NCBI RefSeq assembly: GCF_030646015.1
Contig: NZ_JAUSLT010000019.1
Location: forward strand, 99,617-163,616
Source: Bradyrhizobium sp.
GTDB lineage: Bacteria; Pseudomonadota; Alphaproteobacteria; Rhizobiales; Xanthobacteraceae
Direction: 5' to 3'
DNA length: 64,000 nucleotides
How positions within the stretch are numbered: position 1 is the first letter of the stretch; each line of letters starts with the position of its first letter. The translations under genes and the position numbers were made by a program. Below, piece after piece: positions 15,101 to 21,895 of this stretch. Below the pieces are notes generated by a model. The model made no database searches. It was not told the DNA's origin and was given only the letters and a program-made list of their open reading frames with translations.

Positions 15101-15776
15101 GCGGATCAGCCATGAGGTCCGCACCCCGCTCAACGCCATCATCGGCTTTGCCGAAGTCATGATCGGCGAACGCTTCGGCTCGCTCGGCAACGAGCGTTAC
15201 GTCGAATACATGAAGGACATCCGCGCTTCCGGCGAGCGCGTCATCGCCATCATCAACGATTTGCTCGATCTCTCGCGGATCGAGACCGGCAAGCTCGATC
15301 TGGCTTTCACCAACCAGAACCTCAACGAGCTGGTGGAGAGCTGCGTCGCGGTGATGCAGCCGCAGGCCAACCGCGAACGCATCATCATCCGGACCTCGCT
15401 GGCGCATGCGCTGCCGCCGGTCATCGCCGACGCCCGCGCGCTGCGCCAGATCACGCTGAACCTGATCGGCAACTCGATCCATCTCGCCAATGCCGGCGGC
15501 CAGGTCATCGTCTCCACCGCGCTGTCGGATTTCGGCGAGGTGGTGCTGCGGGTCCGCGATACCGGACACGGGCTCAACGACAATGAGGTCGCCGCCGCGA
15601 TGGAGCCGTTCCGCAACCATGCGCCGTCGGATCAGTCCTCCGACGGTTCCGGCGTCAGCCTGTCGCTGACCAAGGCGCTGGTCGAAGCCAACCGCGCGCA
15701 ATTCCACATCAAGACCGGCCCGCATTCGGGCACGCTGATCGAAGTGGTGTTTTCCCACGCAGTGGCGAAGGCCTGA
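12183..15776 (+). CDS. Multi-PAS hybrid-size sensor histidine kinase, PdhS/PleC-DivJ type
   Basis: The product is 1197 residues from the ATG at 12183. No membrane helix is evident, so it is probably cytoplasmic. Domains: a PAS-like fold near 15-90, an acidic Pro/Ala-rich linker of over 200 residues with repeats (FALVDEF, FALIDEF), PAS-like regions near 420-510, 690-760 and 830-930, then a HisKA domain with phospho-acceptor His977 (ARISHEVRTPLNAIIGFAEV) and a HATPase domain. The H-box is of the PdhS/PleC/DivJ kind that governs DivK and the cell cycle in this class. The N-box (NLIGNSIHLANAG) and the last G-box (GSGVSLSLTKAL) differ from the usual NAIKFT and GxGLGL forms, so kinase strength is uncertain. 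Confidence 0.85.
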   Translation: MNNAEFQLRGVGDPRLAVHATSALPVWLWSTDGTRIWWANAVGARLFGAANGAVLAGRIFGPADQHRRQVAQLAGRLSPTGAIRLERLRGFGAPLGTLMTCGCARLEFADGNHGILIAAAEAVGRAMPLVERLQRLVEGIDSPIAAFARDGMFVGASDAARPLLGFRNLSEAGLDEARSNALAQGRVETPVGIGHMVLQRVGTGADVGLVALIAPAPAQIAPEQVAPEDVASSDHEQPAVPDAAPAGFALVDEFATSSPEETVAALPPEPVQQVAPLADLPAPDYERPAMSGEAPAEFALIDEFVEPAQATAEAPDAGDFVEEPPEEDIDLQSVLQLNLPQVESHVEASPIEDQVEAAKPDAGVDLEQPSRDVEAVAEATAPLPAEQAASAMEASMSPANQSEATGAPSWLDEPPAAREHPLRFMWQMDAEGRFSLGSDEFTRLIGARTAAGFGRPWSEIAETFGLDPDGRVARAVATGSTWSGITLDWPVDGGGRLPVELAGLPTYDHTGKLAGYRGFGVCRDLDGLTRLAAQRRHEFFNPPPPPQPLSADIVQAGPASDSPAAALPDIAVVASSTTSELPASIAAPTSYQTDLETTVESSETLKNVLPFRPISEPKSPVLTPVENSAFNELARQLSARLEAETGAAAMADLSDASDDVVGPVAAAEPVEAPAETPEWLAPPEPPARGETRRDKMLLDLVPVGVLIYRLDRLLYANSAFLARIGYDSLHALEEAGGLDALYVEPGVSTASSTSDTGTPVTISASQDSPDQAPSPATDARLYTIAWDEDSALALICSGAAGEGAAIAAAITQAVPAGAPSSEPSAVGHANAEELGAILDTTAEGIVMFDGEGNINSCNRSAEALFGYDGADLVQRNLAELFAPESQGVMQDYLESIKGAGVASLLDHGRDMLGRVRGGGIIPLSMTMGRTRPDGPNFFAVFRDLSQARKNESELQQARRLAERAANAKADMLARISHEVRTPLNAIIGFAEVMIGERFGSLGNERYVEYMKDIRASGERVIAIINDLLDLSRIETGKLDLAFTNQNLNELVESCVAVMQPQANRERIIIRTSLAHALPPVIADARALRQITLNLIGNSIHLANAGGQVIVSTALSDFGEVVLRVRDTGHGLNDNEVAAAMEPFRNHAPSDQSSDGSGVSLSLTKALVEANRAQFHIKTGPHSGTLIEVVFSHAVAKA

Positions 15777-15805
15777 GTTCGATCCGGCTTCGTTGAAACA
15801 GACGG

Positions 15806-15855
15806 GGCCTCGTGGTTCGAGACGCGGGGCGATGCCGCGCTCCTCACCATGAGGG
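15806..15855. repeat. Imperfect palindrome, dispersed-repeat type
   Basis: The outer arms CCTCGTGGTTCGAG and CTCCTCACCATGAGG are nearly complementary around a GC-rich centre. I recall this CCTCATGGT...ACCATGAGG element as very common between genes of Bradyrhizobium. It follows the kinase stop by 30 bases and may help end its transcript, though no T-run follows. Confidence 0.6.
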
Positions 15856-16018
15856 AGCGAGGGGGTTATCGTCCGAGAAGCGGCGAGATCCTCATCCCGC
15901 TGCGTGAATCGGCCGCGTCCAATTCGGCGCGACACGGCACAATTTTTGCTCGGTCCTTGCTGTTTGAATACAGACGCGGCTGTTTCGCTCAATCTTTAAG
16001 CATTTGGACCAAACCGAT

Positions 16019-16846
16019 ATGCGCTGCCTTGTCGTGGCCGATCTGCATTACTCGCTGCCGCAATTCGACTGGCTGCTCAGCGCCGCGCCGAATTTCGACC
16101 TGGTGATCTTCGCCGGCGATGCGCTGGACGTCGGGTCGCTGGTGGATTTCCGCGCCCAGATCGTCGTCGTGAAGAAGTACCTGGAGCTGTTGTCCGGCAT
16201 CACGAAAGTGATCCTGTGTTCCGGCAATCACGATCTCGACGCGCGCAGCCCGGAGGGTGAAAAAATCTCGCGATGGATCGGCGACGTCCGCGAACTCGGC
16301 ATTGCCTGCGATGGCGACAGCCTCGTGATCGGCGACACCCTCTTCACGGTGTGTCCGTGGTGGGATGGACCGCTGGTCCGGCAAGGGATCGACGACCAGT
16401 TGCGCGCGGCGGCCGCAGACCGCCTGAAACGATGGATCTGGGTGCATCACGCGCCGCCGGCGGATTCACCGGTCAGCTGGGGCGGCAAGCGCTTCTTCGG
16501 CGACGTCGAACTGGTGCAATGGATCAAGACCTGGCAGCCGTCGATGGTGATCTGCGGCCATGTGCATCAATCGCCGTTCATTCCCGAAGGCTCGTGGTTC
16601 GACCGGCTCGGCGCCACCTGGGTGTTCAATACCGGCTTGCAGCCGGGCCGTCCGCCAACGCATATTGTGCTCGACATCGATGACGGGACGGCCTTCTGGC
16701 TGGCGGCCGGCGAAGGGCAATGCATCGACCTCAACGCGCCGCTGCAGCGGCCGGGAGCGCGGATTGAAGATCCGCCGGCCTGGCTCACATCCTTGGGTCG
16801 GATTTCCGATCCGAGCCTGGCGAGACCTGCGTCGGCGACTGGTTGA
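16019..16846 (+). CDS. Calcineurin-like metallophosphoesterase
   Basis: The product is 275 residues from the ATG at 16019; a TTG at 16004 would add five residues. The two-metal site is complete: D-x-H in VVADLHYS, GD in IFAGDALD, GNHD in CSGNHDLD, a His in WVHHAPP, and GHVH in VICGHVHQS. The family hydrolyses phosphodiesters or phosphomonoesters in the cytoplasm; the substrate is not predictable. The 3' end overlaps the convergent cyclic-nucleotide-domain gene by 62 bases. Confidence 0.88.
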   Translation: MRCLVVADLHYSLPQFDWLLSAAPNFDLVIFAGDALDVGSLVDFRAQIVVVKKYLELLSGITKVILCSGNHDLDARSPEGEKISRWIGDVRELGIACDGDSLVIGDTLFTVCPWWDGPLVRQGIDDQLRAAAADRLKRWIWVHHAPPADSPVSWGGKRFFGDVELVQWIKTWQPSMVICGHVHQSPFIPEGSWFDRLGATWVFNTGLQPGRPPTHIVLDIDDGTAFWLAAGEGQCIDLNAPLQRPGARIEDPPAWLTSLGRISDPSLARPASATG

Positions 16847-17270
16847 TCATGCTTTGCAGGAGATCGCCGACCATCGCCAAATGGGTGCCGTGGCCGGCAT
16901 ATTGCCGCTTGATGTCGGCGAGATAGGTGTTGGCGGCATTGAGCCGCTGCGCCAGCATGCGGGCGATCAGCAGCGCCACGCCGGGCTGCTGACGCAGGAA
17001 CGAGGCGGCATCGTTGATCTCGTAAATCACCGAGTCCGCCGCCGTGCGCACGGTCGCGGTGTGGGGCTGATCGAGCAGCACCGACATTTCGCCGAGCACC
17101 GCGCCCGGTTCGGTGATGGCGGCAACCACAGTGTCGCCCTTGATGACTTCGAGCCGTCCCTCGATCAGGACATAGAGATGGCCGGTCCTGCCGCCCTCTT
17201 GCACGACGAGGCTGCCGGCCGACACGTTTTGCCTGATGCCGCCGATGCAATATTCGAGAATTTCACGCAT
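16785..17270 (-). CDS. Stand-alone cyclic-nucleotide-binding domain protein
   Basis: The product is 161 residues: a single cNMP-binding beta-roll (about 15-120: VVQEGGRTGHLYVLIEGRLE and on) and a short helical tail, with no helix-turn-helix, so it is not a Crp-type regulator. In the phosphate cassette GEMSVLLDQPHTATV the usual Arg before T-A is His, which casts doubt on cyclic nucleotide binding. The start is the ATG at 17270; a GTG three codons upstream is possible. Its 3' end overlaps the metallophosphoesterase gene tail to tail. Confidence 0.82.
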   Translation of the reverse strand: MREILEYCIGGIRQNVSAGSLVVQEGGRTGHLYVLIEGRLEVIKGDTVVAAITEPGAVLGEMSVLLDQPHTATVRTAADSVIYEINDAASFLRQQPGVALLIARMLAQRLNAANTYLADIKRQYAGHGTHLAMVGDLLQSMINQSPTQVSPGSDRKSDPRM

Positions 17271-17396
17271 CCGACACACCCCAAGGCGCCCACTTCAACG
17301 TCCCGAGCGCAAGATTAGGCAGGACCACCCCCGCCGTCGAACGGATAATGCAGCCGATTTGCCCGAATTGTCAGCACTAAACCGCTGTCTGAAGCT

Positions 17397-18590
17397 TCAG
17401 GCGACCGTCTTCCGCCTGCGATCGACGCCGGCCAGCAGCGGTCCGAACACGATCGCGAATCCGAAGAAAGCGGCGGTCCAGGCGAACGCGGCCACATACA
17501 GCAGCGGCTCGCTGTGACTGGGTTCGATCACCGCGCAGACCCGCGCCAGCGCCGCCACGATGATGGCAAGATAGATCGCCTGGGTGGCGCGCGAGGCGGT
17601 GAGGGGCTGGCCGGTATGGCCGAGCGTGGCGCGGCTCATCACCGCCAGCGTCATGGTGCCCGCAGCACCCGCCATCCAGGCATGAACACCGGCGCCCGGT
17701 GCCACGAGGCCGAACGCCGAGGCGGCATTGAGCAGGAAGCCTGCTGGCACGAAGGCGTAGCCGACATGCAGGATCAGCAACAGCCGCTCGCGGAAAGTGC
17801 GATCGCCCGCCCAGCGCGCCAGGCGCACCAGATGCAGCAGACCGGTCAATGCCAGCGCTGCGCCGGTGAGCGGGCTCCCGGAACTGACGATCCAGCCCAC
17901 CAGCGTCAACGCGGTGATGGCAACGACGATGATATCGAAGCGGTTGAACGGCGCCGGCAGCCGGCCGGGATTTTCGCGCACCAGCCAGTTGCGGGTAAAA
18001 CTCGGAATGATGCGGCCGCCGATCAGCGAGATCAGCAGCACCACCACGGCGATGCCGATCCGGATGCCGGTCTCGGCAAGCCCGTTGAAATGCGCCTCGA
18101 GGTGAAACGCGAGGTTGCCCGCCAGCAGCAGCAGCACCAGGATGACCACGTTGAGATTCTTCCAGTTGCGGCCGGCCACGATCTCGCGGGTTGCGGCGGC
18201 GGCGACCAGCGCGAGAAAGCTCGCATCGACCAGCATCGCCGTCAGCCAGCCGGTTTCGGCCGACAACGTCACGGCAAGCCGTCCCGCGATCCAGACCACG
18301 ACCAGCGCCAGCAGCGGCGTGCCCTGGATCGGCAGCCGCCCGGTCCAGTTCGGGATCGCCGTGAACAGAAAGCCGGTGATCACGGCCGGCAAATAACCGT
18401 ACAGCATCTCATGGACGTGCCAGTCGCGCGGCGCGAACGCGGAGAGCAGCGTGATCTCGCCATGGAACACCGGCAGCCATACCAGAATGGCGAGCCCGGC
18501 ATAAACCGAGCCGAGCAGGAAGAACGGCCGGAAGCCGGCCCCGAGCAGCGCCCAGCCCTGATATGAGCGCGGGCGCGAAACCGCCATCAT
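17397..18590 (-). CDS. nnrS: NnrS family heme/copper membrane protein
   Basis: The product is 397 residues with about twelve membrane helices and conserved NnrS features: GAGFRPFFLLGSVYA near the N-terminus, WHVHEMLYGYLPAVITGFLF, and GGRIIPSFTRNWL. NnrS is a heme- and copper-containing inner-membrane protein linked to nitric oxide stress and denitrification. It diverges from a Crp/Fnr regulator, and a TTGCG-N4-CGCAA dyad is centred 41.5 bases before a start site predicted from a TAAATA -10 at 18692-18687. This supports NO- or low-oxygen-dependent activation. Confidence 0.92.
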   Translation of the reverse strand: MMAVSRPRSYQGWALLGAGFRPFFLLGSVYAGLAILVWLPVFHGEITLLSAFAPRDWHVHEMLYGYLPAVITGFLFTAIPNWTGRLPIQGTPLLALVVVWIAGRLAVTLSAETGWLTAMLVDASFLALVAAAATREIVAGRNWKNLNVVILVLLLLAGNLAFHLEAHFNGLAETGIRIGIAVVVLLISLIGGRIIPSFTRNWLVRENPGRLPAPFNRFDIIVVAITALTLVGWIVSSGSPLTGAALALTGLLHLVRLARWAGDRTFRERLLLILHVGYAFVPAGFLLNAASAFGLVAPGAGVHAWMAGAAGTMTLAVMSRATLGHTGQPLTASRATQAIYLAIIVAALARVCAVIEPSHSEPLLYVAAFAWTAAFFGFAIVFGPLLAGVDRRRKTVA

Positions 18591-18686
18591 GACCGCTCCA
18601 TGCGGCTTGAGTCAGCCGGTCCCATTGCCTTGTGCATGGTGTGCTCCATCGATCAATTCGTCCCTCGAGGGGCCGTTGTTGAAAAC

Positions 18687-18728
18687 TATTTAAGGGGAAG
18701 GCCGCGCGTCGTTGTTGCGCCAACGCAA
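18687..18728 (-). promoter_or_regulatory. Candidate nnrS promoter with Crp/Fnr-family dyad
   Basis: TTGCG-CCAA-CGCAA at 18715-18728 is a perfect dyad of the FNR/FixK/NnrR class. On the minus strand a TAAATA -10 (18692-18687) places the start near 18680 and the dyad centre at about -41.5, the standard spacing for activation. The same dyad could serve the divergent regulator gene, where TAGATT (18762-18767) would place it near -52. Confidence 0.65.
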
Positions 18729-18798
18729 AGTTCCGCTTGATCGGGAGCCACAATCGCAGTCTAGATTCCATCCAAGTCGCTGATGCGACGGAGGAACC

Positions 18799-19521
18799 AT
18801 GGCCACTATCGACCCCTCGCTGGTTGCCCATCTGCCGCTGTTTGCGGGATTCGGCACCGAGGAACTCAGTGATATTCTGCGCGAAGCCCGCTCGGTGCGG
18901 TTTGCAAGGAACAGCCCGGTATTCGAGGAGGGCCAGGACGCGCACTCCTTCTTCGTGCTGCTGCACGGCCATGTGCGCGCCACCAAGACCACGCCGGGGG
19001 GAGAACAGGTCGTGGTGCGCTATGTCGCGCCCGGCGAGACTTTTGGCGTCGCGATGGCGATCGGGCTGCCGCGCTATCCCGCCACCGCGACCGCCGTCGA
19101 CGACAGTGTCGTGCTGGCCTGGCCATCGGCGACGTGGCCACGCCTGGTGGCGAAATTTCCCGCATTGGCGACCAACACGCTGCAGACCATCGGCAGCCGG
19201 CTGCAGGAAACCCATACCCGCGTCGTCGAAATGTCGACCCAGCAGGTCGAACGGCGTGTCGCCCACGCCCTGTTGCGGCTCGCCAAGCAATCCGGCCGCA
19301 AGGTCGAGCACGGCATAGAAATCGATTTTCCGATCAGCCGCCAGGACATCGCCCAGATGACCGGCACCACGCTGCACACGGTGAGCCGTATCCTCTCGGG
19401 CTGGGAGAGCCGCGGGCTGATCGAGGGCGGCCGGCAACGCATCGTGCTGCGCGAGCCGCACAAGCTGTTCGTGCTGGCCGAAGCGACATCAGGCGAAGAC
19501 GGACCGCTGGAGCGGCCGTAA
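18799..19521 (+). CDS. Crp/Fnr family regulator, DNR/NnrR-like
   Basis: The product is 240 residues with an N-terminal cNMP-type beta-roll and a C-terminal winged helix-turn-helix (FPISRQDIAQMTGTTLHTVS and RILSGWESRGLI). It lacks the N-terminal Cys cluster of oxygen-sensing FNR, as NO-responsive DNR and NnrR proteins do. It diverges from nnrS and lies within 3.1 kb of nirK and hemN, all with matching dyads upstream, so it probably activates the local nitrite/NO module. Whether it senses NO through heme cannot be read here. Confidence 0.88.
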   Translation: MATIDPSLVAHLPLFAGFGTEELSDILREARSVRFARNSPVFEEGQDAHSFFVLLHGHVRATKTTPGGEQVVVRYVAPGETFGVAMAIGLPRYPATATAVDDSVVLAWPSATWPRLVAKFPALATNTLQTIGSRLQETHTRVVEMSTQQVERRVAHALLRLAKQSGRKVEHGIEIDFPISRQDIAQMTGTTLHTVSRILSGWESRGLIEGGRQRIVLREPHKLFVLAEATSGEDGPLERP

Positions 19522-19577
19522 GCAGCAATCCTAGATTGTGCAATAGCACCCTCCTGTCTTTCAAGGAGAAATAATAA

Positions 19578-19787
19578 ATGTCCAAAACTCCCGACTGCCC
19601 GGAAACCGGAAAACCCATGGCGCGCGATACGCGTCCCATGGAAATTTCATACAAGGGACAATCAACCACAATCGACATGCCGGGATGGTATCGTCATGAG
19701 TCTGGCCAAAGCATTCACACGCCCGAGGATCTGAAAATTTCAGATGCGGCATTGAAGGATCTTCGTCTCAAGTCGAAAATCTCTTGA
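19578..19787 (+). CDS. MqsA/YgiT-type N-terminal domain, stand-alone and Cys-poor
   Basis: The product is 69 residues from an ATG behind AAGGAG. It resembles the N-terminal YgiT-type zinc domain of MqsA antitoxins: CPETGKPMARDTRPM, then ISYKGQSTTIDMPGWY and IHTPEDLKISDAAL. Only one Cys remains; the positions that would bind zinc read T, R and S. The C-terminal helix-turn-helix is absent and no MqsR toxin is nearby. It may be a decayed antitoxin or a repurposed domain. A TAGATT (19532-19537) upstream could be its -10. Confidence 0.6.
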   Translation: MSKTPDCPETGKPMARDTRPMEISYKGQSTTIDMPGWYRHESGQSIHTPEDLKISDAALKDLRLKSKIS

Positions 19788-19815
19788 AGCTGATCGCCCC
19801 GCCCGGCCGTAAGCG

Positions 19816-21198
19816 TCAAACCGCCCGGCTGTGCAGCTGCTTCGATCCATCGAGATGGGCGTCGAAGGCCGCCGCCACGCTGCGGACCAGAAAGCGCGAA
19901 TCATCCGCGACGGCGAGCGACGTGCCGTCGAGTTCGACGATGCCGTCGGAAATCAGGTCCTGCAGCCGGGACGACGACTTCAGCATGGTTTCCGCCGACA
20001 ACCCGTGCCGCGCGCAGACCGGATCGAGATCGACGCCGAAGTCACACATGATGCGCTCGATGATCTCGGCACGCAGCCGGTCGTCGTCGGTCAGGGCATA
20101 GCCCTTGACGGTTGCCAGCGAGCCACTGGCGATGGCCTGCTCATAGGCGCGGGTGCCGACTTCGTTCTGCACATAGCCCTGCGGCAGACGACCGATGGCG
20201 CTGGCGCCGAAGCCGAGCAGGACATTGCTCTCGTCGGTGGTGTAGCCCTGAAAATTCCGCCGCAGCCTGCCCTCCCGGAACGCCACCGCCATCGCGTCAT
20301 CGGGCAGCGCGAAGTGATCGAGCCCGATCTGGATGTATCCCGCCTGTTTCAATGCGCCGGCGATCGCTTCGGACTGCCGAAGCCGTTCCAGGCTGTCGGG
20401 CAGCGCCGCCTCGTCGATCTTGCGCTGATGCTTCTTGAAGCTCGGGACGTGGGCGTAGCCGAACACCGAGAACCGGTCGGGGCGAAGCTCGACGCAGCGG
20501 CTGACGGTGTCGAGGCACGACGCCACGGTCTGGTGCGGCAGTCCGTAGATCAGGTCGAAATTGATGCCGGATATGCCGGCCCGCCGCAGACCTGTGGTCG
20601 CCGCGGCGGTCTCCTCGAAACCCTGCACCCGGTTGATGGCGCGCTGAACCACGGGATCGAAGCTCTGCACGCCGAGGCTGGCGCGGTTGACGCCGCCGAA
20701 GGCCAGCGCGTGGATCATCTGGCCGGTCAGCGTGCGCGGGTCGATCTCGATGGCGATCTCGGCCGAGGGCGGCACGAAGAAGGATTGCCTGACCGCGCCC
20801 ATCAGATCCACGAAAGTCTCTGGCGCCATGATGGTCGGCGTGCCGCCGCCGAAATGAATGTGCTCGACCTTGATGCGGCGATCGATCTGGCGCGACACCA
20901 GCTCGATTTCACAGCGCAGCGCCGAGGCATAGACCGCGACCGGGTCTTCCCGGCGGACCACCGAGGTGTTGCAGCCGCAATACCAGCACATCGCCCGGCA
21001 GAACGGCACATGCAGATAAAGCGAGGTGGTGGCGTGCTGTGGAATGGCCTTCAGCCATTCGGCGTATTGGCCGGGACCGATCGCGGCGGCAAAATGCGGC
21101 GCCGTCGGATAGCTGGTGTATCGGGGCAATCGCTCCTGGCCGTAGCACGCGGCAAGATCTGGCCTCATCTGGTACCCGTCCTCGAATGGCTGAACCAT
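19816..21198 (-). CDS. hemN: Oxygen-independent coproporphyrinogen III oxidase
   Basis: The product is 460 residues, typical of HemN. The radical-SAM cluster motif is at Cys67, Cys71 and Cys74 (CRAMCWYCGC), preceded by YLHVPF and followed by the SAM-binding HFGGGTPT and the INFDLIYGLP motif. It decarboxylates coproporphyrinogen III to protoporphyrinogen IX when oxygen is low, supplying heme to anaerobic respiration. The upstream TTGCG-N4-CGCAA dyad and the neighbouring nirK fit control by oxygen or NO. Confidence 0.94.
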   Translation of the reverse strand: MVQPFEDGYQMRPDLAACYGQERLPRYTSYPTAPHFAAAIGPGQYAEWLKAIPQHATTSLYLHVPFCRAMCWYCGCNTSVVRREDPVAVYASALRCEIELVSRQIDRRIKVEHIHFGGGTPTIMAPETFVDLMGAVRQSFFVPPSAEIAIEIDPRTLTGQMIHALAFGGVNRASLGVQSFDPVVQRAINRVQGFEETAAATTGLRRAGISGINFDLIYGLPHQTVASCLDTVSRCVELRPDRFSVFGYAHVPSFKKHQRKIDEAALPDSLERLRQSEAIAGALKQAGYIQIGLDHFALPDDAMAVAFREGRLRRNFQGYTTDESNVLLGFGASAIGRLPQGYVQNEVGTRAYEQAIASGSLATVKGYALTDDDRLRAEIIERIMCDFGVDLDPVCARHGLSAETMLKSSSRLQDLISDGIVELDGTSLAVADDSRFLVRSVAAAFDAHLDGSKQLHSRAV

Positions 21199-21324
21199 GG
21201 TCGATCGGGGCTTCTGCGCCCCGATTTCCTCCAGCTAACCCGCCCGACGGAGGGCGACCTTGCGCTCGCTCAAACCCGGCACCGAAATGCGGCGATTCCG
21301 TACAAGTCCGGATTGAGCGAATCC

Positions 21325-21338
21325 TTGCGCGCGCGCAA
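21325..21338. promoter_or_regulatory. Crp/Fnr-family dyad upstream of hemN
   Basis: TTGCG-CGCG-CGCAA is a perfect 14-base dyad of the same form as the one at nnrS. It is centred 133 bases before the hemN start and 67 bases before the small gene at 21399, so either or both could be targets. The -10 for hemN is not obvious. Confidence 0.55.
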
Positions 21339-21398
21339 AGAATGATTCGTCGTTCCGGGCGATGGTCGCGCATCGAACGATGAATCGGAGCCGAGGCC

Positions 21399-21611
21399 AT
21401 GAGCCTGTACGTGCTGGACGCCTTCATCTGGATTGTCGGAATACGCGGGCATATCCCGCAAAGCGGCGAGTTCAGCCCCGTCGCGGGGCGATCGTCGGTT
21501 GGCGCCAGCGCCGGCGCGCTGATGCGCGCCCTCGCCGTCTTCGTCGGCATGGTCGCGTTGCTGTCGCTGGTGCTGTGGCTGGCCGTCTGGCTCGCCATCA
21601 AGCTGCTGTAA
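21399..21611 (+). CDS. Small membrane protein, unknown function
   Basis: The product is 70 residues: a short hydrophobic N-terminus (MSLYVLDAFIWIVGIRG), a polar middle and a strong C-terminal helix (ALAVFVGMVALLSLVLWLAV). The ATG follows CGGAGCC. It diverges from hemN and precedes nirK, so its promoter may share the dyad at 21325. I do not recognise a family; coding status rests on the ribosome site and the membrane helix. Confidence 0.5.
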   Translation: MSLYVLDAFIWIVGIRGHIPQSGEFSPVAGRSSVGASAGALMRALAVFVGMVALLSLVLWLAVWLAIKLL

Positions 21612-21754
21612 CCGGCCGCCAGCGCTTTGGCGTCGGCGCGGCGACGGTCACCGACGCCGACGAAAGCTCCTTCACTTCATCCCCATGCCGGGCCGGCGAT
21701 GGCCGGCATCGTCAGGCGTTGTCACCGTTCCGCGATCGCCACGGTTAACCTCGT

Positions 21755-21796
21755 GTCACCGATTCTCATCGGTGACCTACGTAGCATTGCGTAGGG
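21755..21796 (+). promoter_or_regulatory. Two adjacent hairpins upstream of nirK
   Basis: The first has perfect 9-bp arms GTCACCGAT (21755-21763) and ATCGGTGAC (21768-21776) around TCTC. The second pairs CCTACG with CGTAGG just after it. There is no T-run. They could be a terminator of the small upstream gene or operators for a second regulator of nirK. Confidence 0.45.
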
Positions 21797-21817
21797 GTCG
21801 TGCAGTTCATCCGATCG

Positions 21818-21858
21818 TTGTTGCAGCGCAAAGAGCCTTGTCGTGAAAGGCCTAGATT
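21818..21858 (+). promoter_or_regulatory. Candidate nirK promoter with Crp/Fnr-family dyad
   Basis: TTGTT-GCAG-CGCAA (21818-21831) keeps the TTG-N8-CAA core. TAGATT at 21853-21858 as -10 predicts a start near 21866, which puts the dyad centre at -41.5, the class II activation position. The leader to the nirK ATG is then about 30 bases. Confidence 0.65.
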
Positions 21859-21895
21859 GGCGTCGGTAGAAAACTTCAGATGAAGGAACGATCCG

